A stretch of DNA of 64,000 nucleotides from Gammaproteobacteria bacterium (GTDB lineage Bacteria > Pseudomonadota > Gammaproteobacteria > JAJFKO01), in assembly GCA_028284465.1 (NCBI GenBank), contig JANQRR010000002.1, positions 1 through 64,000 of the forward strand, given 5' to 3'. The position numbers were made by a program, and so were the translations under genes. Shown here piece by piece: positions 1-8,788 of the stretch; within the stretch, counting starts at the first letter, position 1; every line of letters begins with the position of its first letter. The notes under the pieces are model-generated. The model was not told where the DNA came from. It saw only the letters and a program-made list of their open reading frames with translations, and made no database searches.

Positions 1-1463
1 AGTTTCGAGCACATCATTGGCGATAAAGTCAGTGCGACAACGCCAGAAATAAATACAGCACCAGCGAGAGTGAAAGCAAACTCACGAAATAGCATGCCAC
101 TTAAACCCTGAGTTAAACCAATTGGGGCATACACCGCCGCTAAGGTAAACGTCATGGTGATCACTGCAAAACGGATCTCACGCGCACCTTTAATGGCAGC
201 AGCAACAGGCTTCATGCCTGCTTCAATGTGGCGATGAATATTTTCTAATACCACGATTGCATCATCGACGACTAAACCAATAGCTAATACCCAAGCAAGC
301 AGTGTTAATAGATTAATACTAAAACCCATCGCATACATCAGAGCGCAAGCACCTAATAGCGAAATTGGAATGGTGATGATGGGCACTAGCACAGATCTGA
401 CCGATCCTAAAAATAAGAAAATCACTAACACAACCAATAAAGTTGCATCAATAATGGTTTTGAGTACTTCATAAATTGAATTAGAAATAAATTTAGAACT
501 ATCCCAAACGATTTTCATTTTTAAATTGTGCGGCAAATTGCGGCGAATTTCAGGAAGTAAATGTTTAATTTCTTTTGCTACTGTTAACGGGTTAGCATTT
601 GATTTTGCAGTGACACCCATAATGATGGCATTTTTGTTATCATAAAACCCAGAATAATTATCGTCTTTAGCACCTAGTTCAGCGTGGCCAATGTCTTTTA
701 AGCGGATCAAGTGACCGTTTTCATATTTAACAACCAAATTATTGAAATCTTTAGGTGTGGCAATATCGGTATGAGCATTGATTTCAAATTTTTGTTCCAC
801 TCCATGGATTTTCCCTGCTTGTGCTTGCACATTGTTTAATTGCAAAATATTAAATACATCTGTAGGCGTGACATGATGAGCGGCCATTAATTTCGGATTT
901 AACCACACGCGCATAGCGTATTCTTTTTCGTTAAACATGCGCGCTTGGCCAACACCACTTAACGTTTGTAATTGTGGTTGAATGTTGCGAAGCACATAAT
1001 CAGAAATTGCTTCAGGTGTCATAGTTTTACTGTAGTATGCAAAATATATAACACTAATTTCATTAGCATCACTTTGCGTGATCACTGGATCTTGAATATT
1101 TTTCGGTAATTTCCAGCGTACTGAAGATACCTTAGTACGGATTTGACTTAAGGCTTTATCAACATCTGTGCCCAATTTTAGATGAATTGTGATGTTACTT
1201 TCATTAGATTTATTAGACGCTGTAATGTAGTCGATCCCATCAACCCCAGCGATGGCATTTTCGATCGGAGTGGTAACGAAACCTTCCATCGTAGCAGCAT
1301 TGGCACCAGTATATTCTGTTGAAATATTAATTTTTCCAGTAGTGATCAGTGGATATTGACGGATGGTGACGCGAAATATCGCGATGCAGCCAAGCAAAAT
1401 AATAATTAAGCTGATCACCGTGGCAAGTACTGGACGGCGGATAAAGATATCAGTGAAACTCAT
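1..1463 (-). CDS. RND-family efflux permease (AcrB/MdtB/MexF-like), 3' part cut by window edge
   Basis: About 487 N-terminal residues are visible; the reading frame runs off position 1. The protein begins MSFTDIFIRRPVLATVIS, the usual RND start with TM1. It then shows porter-domain sequence such as ATMEGFVTTPIENAIAGVDG and the TM4 proton-relay motif GLVVDDAIVVLENIHRH with its Asp pair. Full-length members have roughly 1,020-1,050 residues and work as inner-membrane trimers that export drugs or other compounds using the proton gradient. The start ATG is at 1463, 16 bp after the stop of the adaptor gene, so the two form an adaptor-permease operon. Substrate cannot be told from sequence. No outer-membrane channel gene is visible here. 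Confidence 0.93.
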   Translation of the reverse strand, partial: MSFTDIFIRRPVLATVISLIIILLGCIAIFRVTIRQYPLITTGKINISTEYTGANAATMEGFVTTPIENAIAGVDGIDYITASNKSNESNITIHLKLGTDVDKALSQIRTKVSSVRWKLPKNIQDPVITQSDANEISVIYFAYYSKTMTPEAISDYVLRNIQPQLQTLSGVGQARMFNEKEYAMRVWLNPKLMAAHHVTPTDVFNILQLNNVQAQAGKIHGVEQKFEINAHTDIATPKDFNNLVVKYENGHLIRLKDIGHAELGAKDDNYSGFYDNKNAIIMGVTAKSNANPLTVAKEIKHLLPEIRRNLPHNLKMKIVWDSSKFISNSIYEVLKTIIDATLLVVLVIFLFLGSVRSVLVPIITIPISLLGACALMYAMGFSINLLTLLAWVLAIGLVVDDAIVVLENIHRHIEAGMKPVAAAIKGAREIRFAVITMTFTLAAVYAPIGLTQGLSGMLFREFAFTLAGAVFISGVVALTLSPMMCSK

Positions 1464-1479
1464 AGTGTAAGTGCGTTCC

Positions 1480-2574
1480 TTAAATAATCTTATGCAATGC
1501 CACGGAACCAGTTTTTTTCGGTGGATGCATATTAGTAACTAATACCGGAGCATGATCTTTAAGCTCCACCTGCCCTGCGGTTACTACCAAGTCGCCGGTT
1601 TGTAACCCTTGTTTAATAGCGATATCAGCGCCACGGCGTTTGCCAAGGACAACAGGAGTTAATACAGTTTTGCCCTTCACAATTTTATATACAGCATCAT
1701 GCTGCGGTGAATAGATGATCGCTGTTTGTGGAATTGAAATCACTGTTTGTGGTTGGGCGAGCAAGGTAACGTCAACAAACATACCTGGCAGCAAAATATG
1801 ATTTTTATTGGGAATATAAGCGCGTACGGAAATGCTTCTTGTTTGTGGGTCTATTGCAGAATCAAATGCGTATACACTACCAATAAATGATTTATTAGGA
1901 TATGAGTCCGAATGAACGCTAATTTTTTCGCCGATTTGTAATGATCTTAAATTCACTTCTGGAATGGTAAATTCGACGCGCAATGGATCGATTGCTTGCA
2001 GATTAGCGATTTTAGTTGTGCCAGCAGTAATGTAATCGCCAACGTCTATTAAACGTAAACCAATTCGGCCGCTGAATGGAGCGCGAATGATCGATTCGTT
2101 TAATAACGCTTTATCTTTAGCAATATTTGCTTGATCGGAATCACGTGCACTTTTAGCATCATCAACTTGAGAAAGTGAAATCGCTCCACGAGCGATTAAT
2201 TTATGTTTACGTTTAAAGTCTGGAGCACTGGATTCCAAGCGCGCTCGGTCATATGCTAGTTGAGCTTTACTGATCTCAGGATTAGTTTCCAGCAAAGGTG
2301 TGCCTGCTTGTACGTATTGACCAGATTGGAAAAAAATTCGCGTGATCCGCCCACTCACTTCAGGCTTGATCATAATGCCTTGTTTAGCCAAGAGAGTGCC
2401 GACAGAATTAATGCGATGGTACCATAAATGTTGGGTTGCTTTGGTAGCTTCCACCGGCATGGGTGGCATTTGCATCGCATGTTGCTGTTTGCCTTTACCA
2501 CATCCGCTCAGCAGAACAAATCCACTGCTTACTATGATGGCTAACATCCCTAGGCAAAAAACTTTCTTGTTCAT
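1480..2574 (-). CDS. RND efflux periplasmic adaptor (membrane fusion protein), lipoprotein
   Basis: This 364-residue HlyD/AcrA-type adaptor bridges the RND permease to an outer-membrane channel. The N-terminus MNKKVFCLGMLAIIVSSGFV leads to LLSGCGKG, a lipobox with Cys, so it is probably lipid-anchored in the periplasm. A barrel-sandwich (lipoyl-like) half with IKPEVSGRITRIFFQSGQYV, a short helical hairpin, the second half with IIRAPFSGRIGLRLIDVGDY, and a beta-barrel follow in the expected order. I chose the ATG at 2574 because it has a good AAGGTG ribosome-binding site; in-frame upstream starts at 2586 and 2622 would put extra residues ahead of the signal peptide. It lies directly upstream of the permease gene, 16 bp apart. 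Confidence 0.93.
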   Translation of the reverse strand: MNKKVFCLGMLAIIVSSGFVLLSGCGKGKQQHAMQMPPMPVEATKATQHLWYHRINSVGTLLAKQGIMIKPEVSGRITRIFFQSGQYVQAGTPLLETNPEISKAQLAYDRARLESSAPDFKRKHKLIARGAISLSQVDDAKSARDSDQANIAKDKALLNESIIRAPFSGRIGLRLIDVGDYITAGTTKIANLQAIDPLRVEFTIPEVNLRSLQIGEKISVHSDSYPNKSFIGSVYAFDSAIDPQTRSISVRAYIPNKNHILLPGMFVDVTLLAQPQTVISIPQTAIIYSPQHDAVYKIVKGKTVLTPVVLGKRRGADIAIKQGLQTGDLVVTAGQVELKDHAPVLVTNMHPPKKTGSVALHKII

Positions 2575-2931
2575 AATCACCTTCATCATGATATCAATAT
2601 GTACCAATTTCCTGTTTGCCATCCCATAGTGCTCTATTCATCAGCTTGTGGGCTTTCTATAATCCGCACATACTAGGGTGCCAGCAATTGCAATAGTTTA
2701 CCTGAATCTGTGGAATAATCAATCAGTCAAAGCGTATAATAAGTAAGCCGTCACAAAATGGAAATATTCACAATTTCTGTGGATAAGTTTGTGAATAGCG
2801 TGAGGAAGTCGCGCTATAACCCCTGTGGATGCGACGTTTTGTAGGCTTGATCGCATTAGAAACAGCGTAGTTCCTCAGAAATCTTTAATTACCATAATGG
2901 TAAAAAATTTTACTGTGAGGTTTGGGATTTT
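2575..2931. other. Intergenic region with DnaA-box-like motifs, no gene seen
   Basis: Between the divergent efflux operon and the gene at 3022 lie about 450 bp with no convincing reading frame. A TGTGGATAA (consensus DnaA box on the other strand, TTATCCACA) is at 2778-2786, between the perfect 8-bp inverted repeat ATTCACAA (2766-2773) and TTGTGAAT (2789-2796). Looser relatives are TGTGGAATAA near 2709 and TGTGGATGC near 2824. The 3' end becomes very AT-rich and carries the promoter of the next gene. Neighbouring genes do not resemble an origin locus, so I call no origin. Confidence 0.4.
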
Positions 2932-2964
2932 GTTAAGCATTTGTTAATAATTCTATGGTAATAT
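2932..2964 (+). promoter_or_regulatory. Candidate PmrA box and -10 upstream of gene 3022
   Basis: GTTAAG (2932-2937) and GTTAAT (2943-2948) are direct half-sites 11 bp apart. A TAATAT -10-like hexamer follows at 2959-2964, 10 bp after the second half-site. Known PmrA-activated promoters have YTTAAK-N5-YTTAAK over the -35 region; here the first base of each half-site is G. The same geometry recurs at 5103-5135 and 46616-46648. Regulation is inferred. Confidence 0.5.
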
Positions 2965-3021
2965 AAACATAATTAAAAGATTCATTAAATTATACCCTTA
3001 AGATAATAGGGGGAGAAGTTT

Positions 3022-4095
3022 ATGTCAAAGCGTAAAAATATGTCAAAGCGTAAGAAACAGCAAACAAGGGTGGTAACACTCGATGGTGATTCAGATAATG
3101 TTGTTACGGGATTAGAACCTGGGGCAGAACATCCAAGTGAAGGTCAACGTCAACCATTTACGCCAAACACACCTGGTGGAGAAAACTCATCAACTTTTAA
3201 AATATGGCATGACCTAAAACCTAATGATTTTTCTAATGAATTTGCAACGGTAACGTTTTTCACAAGAGAAAGTATCGATCTTAAAGCGCTTACACAAACG
3301 TTAACGCAACAAGTAGGTAATGACGCAAAGAGTCGTAAAACACAATGGAAACAAACTGAGACAAGTTTTAAATTTCGATTTACCCCAAAAGAAACGGAAA
3401 ACCCAGTTAACCTAACAATTAGTAGAAGACAAAACTCACCTCACCGAGTAAAAGCGACTGCAGGTGATCTAAAAGCATTTGATGCGATTATTAACACTGT
3501 ATGGCAGCTTGGTATCACTAAAGTTGATTTAACAAAAGTTAATGACATAGATGCTGACTACATAGCTTCTGAGGTACGAAGGCTAGCATTAGAAAACAAT
3601 AAAGATATTATGATAGTACGAAATGGCAAAATACTGCCTATGATTGACGAGAACATAACTTTTGAAATGAAACCACAAAAGGAAACTAAGAAAACCACTA
3701 ATGTTGAAGAAAACGAGCAGGAAGAAAGGGAAGAGGAACAAGAAGAAGAAAGATTGGCAGAAAACCGCAGGCCCAGAAAAAAGAAAAAATCCTCAAAGAA
3801 AAAATCTGAAAATAATGAGAATAAACATGCAGAACAAAATATAGATATCGATGATTTATTTGGAGATGAGCAGCAGGGTTCTAACGGTTTGTTTAGTAAG
3901 CCTCGACAGGCTCGTATATTACCTAGGGTTAGTATGTCATCGGGGGGGAATTTAACTAGAAACAATGTATCGCCCAACGATGGTGATCAGTTATCTAACG
4001 GTAAGAATGCTAGATTATTTGATGATGCGGATAATGACGATAAACTTTTCGATGATAATAGTAGCGGTGGTCCTAAGCCTGGCAGTTCTTCATAA
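3022..4095 (+). CDS. Hypothetical highly charged protein, candidate secreted effector
   Basis: This 357-residue protein is not recognised. Residues about 58-210 look like a folded domain (TVTFFTRESIDLKALTQTLT, then a helical stretch around DAIINTVWQLGITKVDLTKV). Residues 225-247 are an acidic Glu run, 249-261 a strongly basic cluster (RRPRKKKKSSKKK) that resembles a nuclear localisation signal, and the C-terminus is Asp/Asn-rich with two LFDD motifs, ending GGPKPGSSS. The start has a GGGGGAG ribosome-binding site. The first 14 bases of the gene are duplicated, giving MSKRKN-MSKRKK. There is no signal peptide or membrane segment. An acidic or polar tail plus a PmrA-like promoter fits a Dot/Icm substrate, but this is inference. 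The function is unknown. Confidence 0.75.
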   Translation: MSKRKNMSKRKKQQTRVVTLDGDSDNVVTGLEPGAEHPSEGQRQPFTPNTPGGENSSTFKIWHDLKPNDFSNEFATVTFFTRESIDLKALTQTLTQQVGNDAKSRKTQWKQTETSFKFRFTPKETENPVNLTISRRQNSPHRVKATAGDLKAFDAIINTVWQLGITKVDLTKVNDIDADYIASEVRRLALENNKDIMIVRNGKILPMIDENITFEMKPQKETKKTTNVEENEQEEREEEQEEERLAENRRPRKKKKSSKKKSENNENKHAEQNIDIDDLFGDEQQGSNGLFSKPRQARILPRVSMSSGGNLTRNNVSPNDGDQLSNGKNARLFDDADNDDKLFDDNSSGGPKPGSSS

Positions 4096-4099
4096 TTTA

Positions 4100-4990
4100 T
4101 TATCGATTTAACATAGCTAATGGCTTTTTGCTTTGCCATTTAATGACATGTGGTAATAGATTACTAATTATAATTAGTATTCCACCAAGGACTAAATCTC
4201 TGGTAAGCAGTTGATTGCCGATCATAAATGCAAATAAAGTAGCAAACACAGGTTCAAGCGTATAAATTATTGCAGCTTTAGTAACGCTCGTATATTTTTG
4301 ATAAGCGAACATTAAATAAGTGACTAGCGTTGTTGCCAGCAAAGCACAAAATACTAAGGCGATAATCACTTGCCAATGCAACACCACATGCCAGCTAAAG
4401 TGAGGTAGTAAAATAGTTACGGGAATTATGCCAAATAGCGTGGCATAGAAACTCAATAAAATTGTATCTTGGCTGCGCTTAGTAATGATTTGTAAGGCAA
4501 AAATCGTGAACGCATAAGAGAAGGCGCAGCCAAATGTCCATAGATCACCAATCTGAAAATTTGAAATTTTAGCGCCTGTTAAAATATATAAACCAATCAC
4601 ACAGATCACAGCAGCAAGAAACTCAATCGGTTTTGGCGAACCTTGACGAAACAAAGGTGCTAAAATGGGTACGATGACCACACCAATGCCGGTGATAAAC
4701 GCTGATCGTGAAGCGGGTATTGTTTGTAAGCCTTCAGTTTGAAAGATATAAGTCGCTGCGATTAATGCCGCAAGAATTAATCCACCTAGTAGAGTGCGAC
4801 GATCGGTATTGCGAAATCGATTATATACCAATGGCAAAAAGCCGATGCTAGCTAGCACCATACGCAAAAATACGAACACAATAGGGTTAATGAAAGTTAC
4901 CGCATTTTGGATGATGATAAATGTCATGCCCCAAATAGCAGTGACAAATATAAGGACCACAATGGCTTTAGTTTCGCGTTGTTTTTTCAT
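4100..4990 (-). CDS. EamA/DMT-family permease (RhaT/YdcZ-like drug/metabolite transporter)
   Basis: The 296-residue product has about ten hydrophobic segments in two EamA halves, with typical family sequence at the start (VTAIWGMTFIIIQNA) and near the end (AIIYTLEPVFATLFAFMI, glutamate-proline in the second repeat). Members move small metabolites across the inner membrane; the substrate cannot be predicted. I chose the ATG at 4990, preceded by AGGTGAG, over a TTG codon 30 bases upstream. It is convergent with the gene at 3022 (4 bp between stops) and stands between two unrecognised effector-like genes, so it is probably a single-gene unit. Confidence 0.88.
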   Translation of the reverse strand: MKKQRETKAIVVLIFVTAIWGMTFIIIQNAVTFINPIVFVFLRMVLASIGFLPLVYNRFRNTDRRTLLGGLILAALIAATYIFQTEGLQTIPASRSAFITGIGVVIVPILAPLFRQGSPKPIEFLAAVICVIGLYILTGAKISNFQIGDLWTFGCAFSYAFTIFALQIITKRSQDTILLSFYATLFGIIPVTILLPHFSWHVVLHWQVIIALVFCALLATTLVTYLMFAYQKYTSVTKAAIIYTLEPVFATLFAFMIGNQLLTRDLVLGGILIIISNLLPHVIKWQSKKPLAMLNR

Positions 4991-5102
4991 GCTCACCTGA
5001 GATTTTGCGACATTTATCAAATAGTTAACTTCTTGTGCGGGCTGGCTAATTTTGCTATACTGGCCCTAATAATTTGCTTATTTTTAGAAAAAAAGTACAT
5101 TT

Positions 5103-5135
5103 CTTAATTTTTCCTTAAGGAAAATTAATTAATAT
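5103..5135 (+). promoter_or_regulatory. Candidate PmrA box and -10 upstream of gene 5200
   Basis: CTTAAT (5103-5108) and CTTAAG (5114-5119) match YTTAAK-N5-YTTAAK exactly. TAATAT at 5130-5135 starts 10 bp later; TATAGT at 5133-5138 is an alternative -10. The second half-site also lies within the perfect 16-bp palindrome TTTTCCTTAAGGAAAA (5109-5124), which could be a separate operator. Spacing matches the sites at 2932-2964 and 46616-46648. Confidence 0.55.
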
Positions 5136-5199
5136 AGTAAATTCAAATAGCCAAAAATTCAAGCAATATGAGTGCTGTCGGGAGTGAGAGGAGTTAGTT

Positions 5200-6081
5200 G
5201 TGAAGCCAAGTCCAAGTCCAAGTCAAATTATTCAAAATTACCTTGATAGCCAAGGTAAAAATGAAGAGCATCGTAAAGCATTACTTGAGTATCTGCAAAG
5301 AGTAGCTTTAACAGCAGCAGAAGAAGCAAATGAAAAAGCAAAGAAAGAAAAGAAAGTGACATTTGATGCTAATATTATAATACCACTTATGGTTGATAAG
5401 TTTAAATCTGATTTAGCTTTAAGTATTCAAGTTAGTGGTCAACATCTTGAGATTGTTCAAAATAATCTTATAACTCCTTATTCTAAAGACCTTAACAAAG
5501 GTGGAGATCCGGAATTAATGACTAAAGGGTGTAGTCTTTGGGCAGCATTAAATGAGATTAAGCAAGCACAGGAAAAACAACATGAAGTTCTGTCAAGAGT
5601 TACCAAAAAAGTTCAAATTATAGCTGAACAAGAACAGCAAACTGCTTTAGCTCAAGATGATGTACTTAGTGCTGAAGTAGCAAAAGAAATGACTCAAAAG
5701 GTTAAGGAGATTCAGCAACAAGCTGATGATATCAGCAATGACGGCAAAGCAGCAGGAAAAAAACCTGAGAATACTACTTCTGGCTTAGTCAGTAAATTTG
5801 TAAAGATCATCAATAACTATGCTAAGCTTTTTGAAGATAGCGTTAATAGTACTAGTATCGCGAAGAGACTTAAAATCGTTTCAGACGATATTCAAAGAGC
5901 TGTTCGCGATATTAATAATTTATTCGGTGCAGCAGGTAAGAGTATTTATAGCATACCTAGCATGATGTTTAGCAAAAGTAAAACTCATCAAAAAGACCCC
6001 GAAGCTATGAAAATGGAGCTTGTTAATTCATCAACGACAGCACCGACGCCATTTTCAATAACCCCAACAACTCCAAGATAA
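5200..6081 (+). CDS. Hypothetical coiled-coil protein, candidate secreted effector
   Basis: The 293-residue product is unrecognised. It is soluble and mostly helical. Residues about 120-175 (KQAQEKQHEVLSRVTKKVQI onward) and 200-245 have heptad-like spacing consistent with coiled coil. The C-terminus is Ser/Thr/Pro-rich and ends in PTTPR. The GTG start at 5200 has AGGAG six bases upstream. Codons 3-8 are a CCAAGT hexanucleotide repeated three times (PSPSPS). There is no signal peptide or membrane span. With the PmrA-like promoter, a secreted effector is plausible but unproven. Its stop is 4 bp from the stop of the convergent membrane-protein gene. Confidence 0.72.
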   Translation: MKPSPSPSQIIQNYLDSQGKNEEHRKALLEYLQRVALTAAEEANEKAKKEKKVTFDANIIIPLMVDKFKSDLALSIQVSGQHLEIVQNNLITPYSKDLNKGGDPELMTKGCSLWAALNEIKQAQEKQHEVLSRVTKKVQIIAEQEQQTALAQDDVLSAEVAKEMTQKVKEIQQQADDISNDGKAAGKKPENTTSGLVSKFVKIINNYAKLFEDSVNSTSIAKRLKIVSDDIQRAVRDINNLFGAAGKSIYSIPSMMFSKSKTHQKDPEAMKMELVNSSTTAPTPFSITPTTPR

Positions 6082-6084
6082 CAC

Positions 6085-6993
6085 CTACATAAATCTACGG
6101 CGCAACCACACCGCGCCGTAGCCAACTGCAATTAATCCTATCCCAATAATGATTAAACTGATCGGCCAGCCAAGGGTTGCTTGGAAATAGCGATCGGCAG
6201 CCCGAATAATATAAAACATCAAAAACAATGTGCCAAAGGTTAGCATTGATTTACTCTTTAGTAGAATGCTGCATGAGATGATTATTATCGCAATAATTGG
6301 CGCGAGAAAATTCCAAATGATAGTATGTAGTGGATAATGAGTTGCGTAATAAGACACTAAAAATAACCAACTACTATTGTTCATCGCGGCGAATAAACAA
6401 GCAGCGCTGCCAATACTATATAAAAATGGAGTTAACATTTGCGAAGAAGTGTTGGCATAACGCCAGCCTAAAAGAATATAAAGTATTCCAATTAATAACG
6501 TAACATAATTAGCAGTATACAAAGGTGGTATATAAAAGAAAAGTCGTTGTGACAGCCAAATGAGCACACAGATAATTAACCAAGTAGCGAATGCAATACT
6601 AATAAAACTTAACATGGCACGTCGATAATTCAGGCTCAAAAGGTAATAAGTAATGAATAAAATAAATGCTAGTAACATTTGCGTGGTGAGTCTTAGTAAA
6701 TCATAACCATTCACGTATACAATAATATGTAAGCCGATACTGATAGTGACAGCAGAAATAAGATAACAAGCACCTGCTAGACTAATTGATCGTGATAGCA
6801 GTGATAAAATGTTGGCGATGATTAACAACACAATCCCAACACCAAAAGTTAAACTAATTTTAGTGAGTTCGGTAAAGTTCAGCCAATAATCTTGAATTAA
6901 AATGAATAATCCAATAGTAATAATCAGAGCACCGAGGTAACTAAAAACATTGGTTATTGAAAAAAAAGCAAATTTGTCATTTTGTGTTGTCAT
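6085..6993 (-). CDS. Polytopic membrane protein, DUF2157-like
   Basis: The 302-residue product has about nine to ten hydrophobic segments covering nearly all of its length, beginning FSYLGALIITIGLFILIQDY and ending in a basic RRRFM tail. The opening, with a first helix followed by a conserved aromatic loop (DYWLNFTELTKI), resembles DUF2157-type membrane proteins. No catalytic or transport motif is evident. It overlaps the upstream gene by 17 bp, so the two are translated together and probably act together in the inner membrane. The function is unknown. Confidence 0.75.
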   Translation of the reverse strand: MTTQNDKFAFFSITNVFSYLGALIITIGLFILIQDYWLNFTELTKISLTFGVGIVLLIIANILSLLSRSISLAGACYLISAVTISIGLHIIVYVNGYDLLRLTTQMLLAFILFITYYLLSLNYRRAMLSFISIAFATWLIICVLIWLSQRLFFYIPPLYTANYVTLLIGILYILLGWRYANTSSQMLTPFLYSIGSAACLFAAMNNSSWLFLVSYYATHYPLHTIIWNFLAPIIAIIIISCSILLKSKSMLTFGTLFLMFYIIRAADRYFQATLGWPISLIIIGIGLIAVGYGAVWLRRRFM

Positions 6994-7438
6994 TGATAAT
7001 CCAACCTAGGAAATGGAATGATGATGGTGATCGGATAAAGTAAATATTAAGTACAATATGATTATGATGTCCAACTAAATAGATAGGGATATATACATCA
7101 GGAGCCACAAAAAAAAGTAATAACCCAAAGATGTTATCATTGCCGACTTGAATACGATAACCATCGGGGGATTGTGGTTGAGTTGATAAAGTATATTGTT
7201 GCGCTTGTTCCCAACTGATGCGTTGAGCTTGGTGTTTGCTAATATCATAGCGGTAGAAACCAGAATATCGCTTAATAAAATCACTAATATAAGGTTTATC
7301 CATAAAAATGAAATTATATTGTGGTTTAGGTGCTAACAGTTTGGGGATAAAAAATAAACCGCCGATAAGTAAAAGTACAAGCGGAATGAGAAAAGTGAAA
7401 ATCCACTTGCCAGTTGTCAATTGTCGTTGAGTGTTCAT
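6977..7438 (-). CDS. Hypothetical protein with one N-terminal membrane anchor
   Basis: This 153-residue protein has one strong hydrophobic helix at about residues 12-33 (WIFTFLIPLVLLLIGGLFFI), then a soluble domain that should face the periplasm. The paired product of gene 6085 is a DUF2157-like membrane protein; in other genomes such proteins are often linked to a GDYXXLXY-type partner, and this may be a diverged equivalent. I could not recognise a firm domain. The two genes overlap by 17 bp, with this one upstream. Confidence 0.65.
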   Translation of the reverse strand: MNTQRQLTTGKWIFTFLIPLVLLLIGGLFFIPKLLAPKPQYNFIFMDKPYISDFIKRYSGFYRYDISKHQAQRISWEQAQQYTLSTQPQSPDGYRIQVGNDNIFGLLLFFVAPDVYIPIYLVGHHNHIVLNIYFIRSPSSFHFLGWIINDNTK

Positions 7439-7531
7439 TTAGATAGTTTACCTGGAAAAGCCTCTATTTTGTCAAGAAATTGTCATCATTATTTGTTACA
7501 ATGCGCGAAAAACTCAGCATAACGAGGATCT

Positions 7532-8788
7532 ATGCAACACGCCGAACTATTCATTATTTTAGCAGCGATATTTGGGTTTTTTATGGCTTGGGGTATTGGT
7601 GCTAATGACGTTGCTAATGCTATGGGTTTACCTGTGGGCTCCAAAGCGCTGACTATTACTCAAGCATTAATAGTTGCAGCAATCTTTGAGGTTAGTGGCG
7701 CCCTACTTGCTGGTGGCCAAGTGACGAATACCATTCGTGGTGGGATTGTAGATATTCAGTTATTTGCAAATTCTCCACAATTATTAATTTATGGCATGTT
7801 AGCGGCATTATTATCTGCAGGGAGTTGGTTGTTAATTGCATCTTATTTTGGTTGGCCCGTATCCACCACTCACAGTATTGTTGGCGCAATTATCGGTTTT
7901 GCGATCCCAGAGTTAGGGGTTGATGCAATCAAATGGTCTGAAGTGATAAACATTGCATTGAGTTGGGTCGTTACGCCGTTAATCGGTGGAGTCATTGCTT
8001 ATTTACTATTTATCAGTGTGCAATGGCTTATCTTTAATAGTAAAAATCCATTTGTTGCCGCAAAACGCTATGTGCCAGGCTACATCTTTTTAGCTGGGAT
8101 GGTAGTGTCGATGGTCACGCTAACCAGGGGTGTCAAACATTTAGGGTTGCATCTCAACATCGGTGAGAGTTTATTAATTGCGATAAGTTTTAGTGGGCTT
8201 ATTAGTCTAGTCGGTATCGTCGCGATCGCACGTTTGCGAACTGATCCACAAGCTGATAGTCAATTTCATTTTGCCAGAGTAGAAAAGATTTTCGGTATTT
8301 TAATGGTATTTACCGCTTGTGCGATGGCTTTCGCGCATGGCTCGAATGATGTTGCTAATGCGATTGGGCCTTTAGCAGCGGTAATTGCCGTGAGTCATAA
8401 TGGCATTGTCATTGGGCAGCATGCAACGTTGCCGTATTGGGTATTGATTTTAGGTGCAATTGGTATTGTCACTGGCTTAGGCATGTTTGGTTATCGAGTG
8501 ATTGCTACCATCGGATCAAATATCACTCAAATGACGCCAAGCCGTGGGTTTGCTGCAGGCTTAGCAACCGCAGCGACAGTAGTGTTAGCAAGTGGTGCTG
8601 GGATGCCAGTATCAACGACACAAACATTGGTTGGCGCGGTGCTAGGGGTTGGTATTGCTCGCGGAATTGGAGCACTTAACTTGTCAGTGATCCGTGATAT
8701 TTTATTATCTTGGGTGATCACTTTGCCTGCTGGTGCATTGTTTGCAATTATTTATTTTCATTTATTAGCATGGATTTTACCTAAATGA
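7532..8788 (+). CDS. Inorganic phosphate transporter, PiT family
   Basis: The 418-residue protein has the duplicated PHO4/PiT architecture. Signature GANDVANA is at residues 23-30 and GSNDVANA near 270, each followed by a Gly/Pro-rich stretch; VSTTHSIVGA and VSTTQTLVGA are the paired second motifs. PiT carriers take up phosphate (or metal-phosphate) with protons or sodium across the inner membrane. The usual neighbour gene for a PhoU-like DUF47 protein is absent. It overlaps the next gene by 4 bp, so translation is coupled to YjbQ. Confidence 0.93.
   Translation: MQHAELFIILAAIFGFFMAWGIGANDVANAMGLPVGSKALTITQALIVAAIFEVSGALLAGGQVTNTIRGGIVDIQLFANSPQLLIYGMLAALLSAGSWLLIASYFGWPVSTTHSIVGAIIGFAIPELGVDAIKWSEVINIALSWVVTPLIGGVIAYLLFISVQWLIFNSKNPFVAAKRYVPGYIFLAGMVVSMVTLTRGVKHLGLHLNIGESLLIAISFSGLISLVGIVAIARLRTDPQADSQFHFARVEKIFGILMVFTACAMAFAHGSNDVANAIGPLAAVIAVSHNGIVIGQHATLPYWVLILGAIGIVTGLGMFGYRVIATIGSNITQMTPSRGFAAGLATAATVVLASGAGMPVSTTQTLVGAVLGVGIARGIGALNLSVIRDILLSWVITLPAGALFAIIYFHLLAWILPK

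Noticed and set aside
2640..3000. Possible chromosomal origin because of DnaA-box-like motifs and AT-rich DNA
   Set aside because: Neighbours are an efflux operon and an unknown gene, only one box is a full match, and no dnaA, dnaN, gidA or parAB is near.
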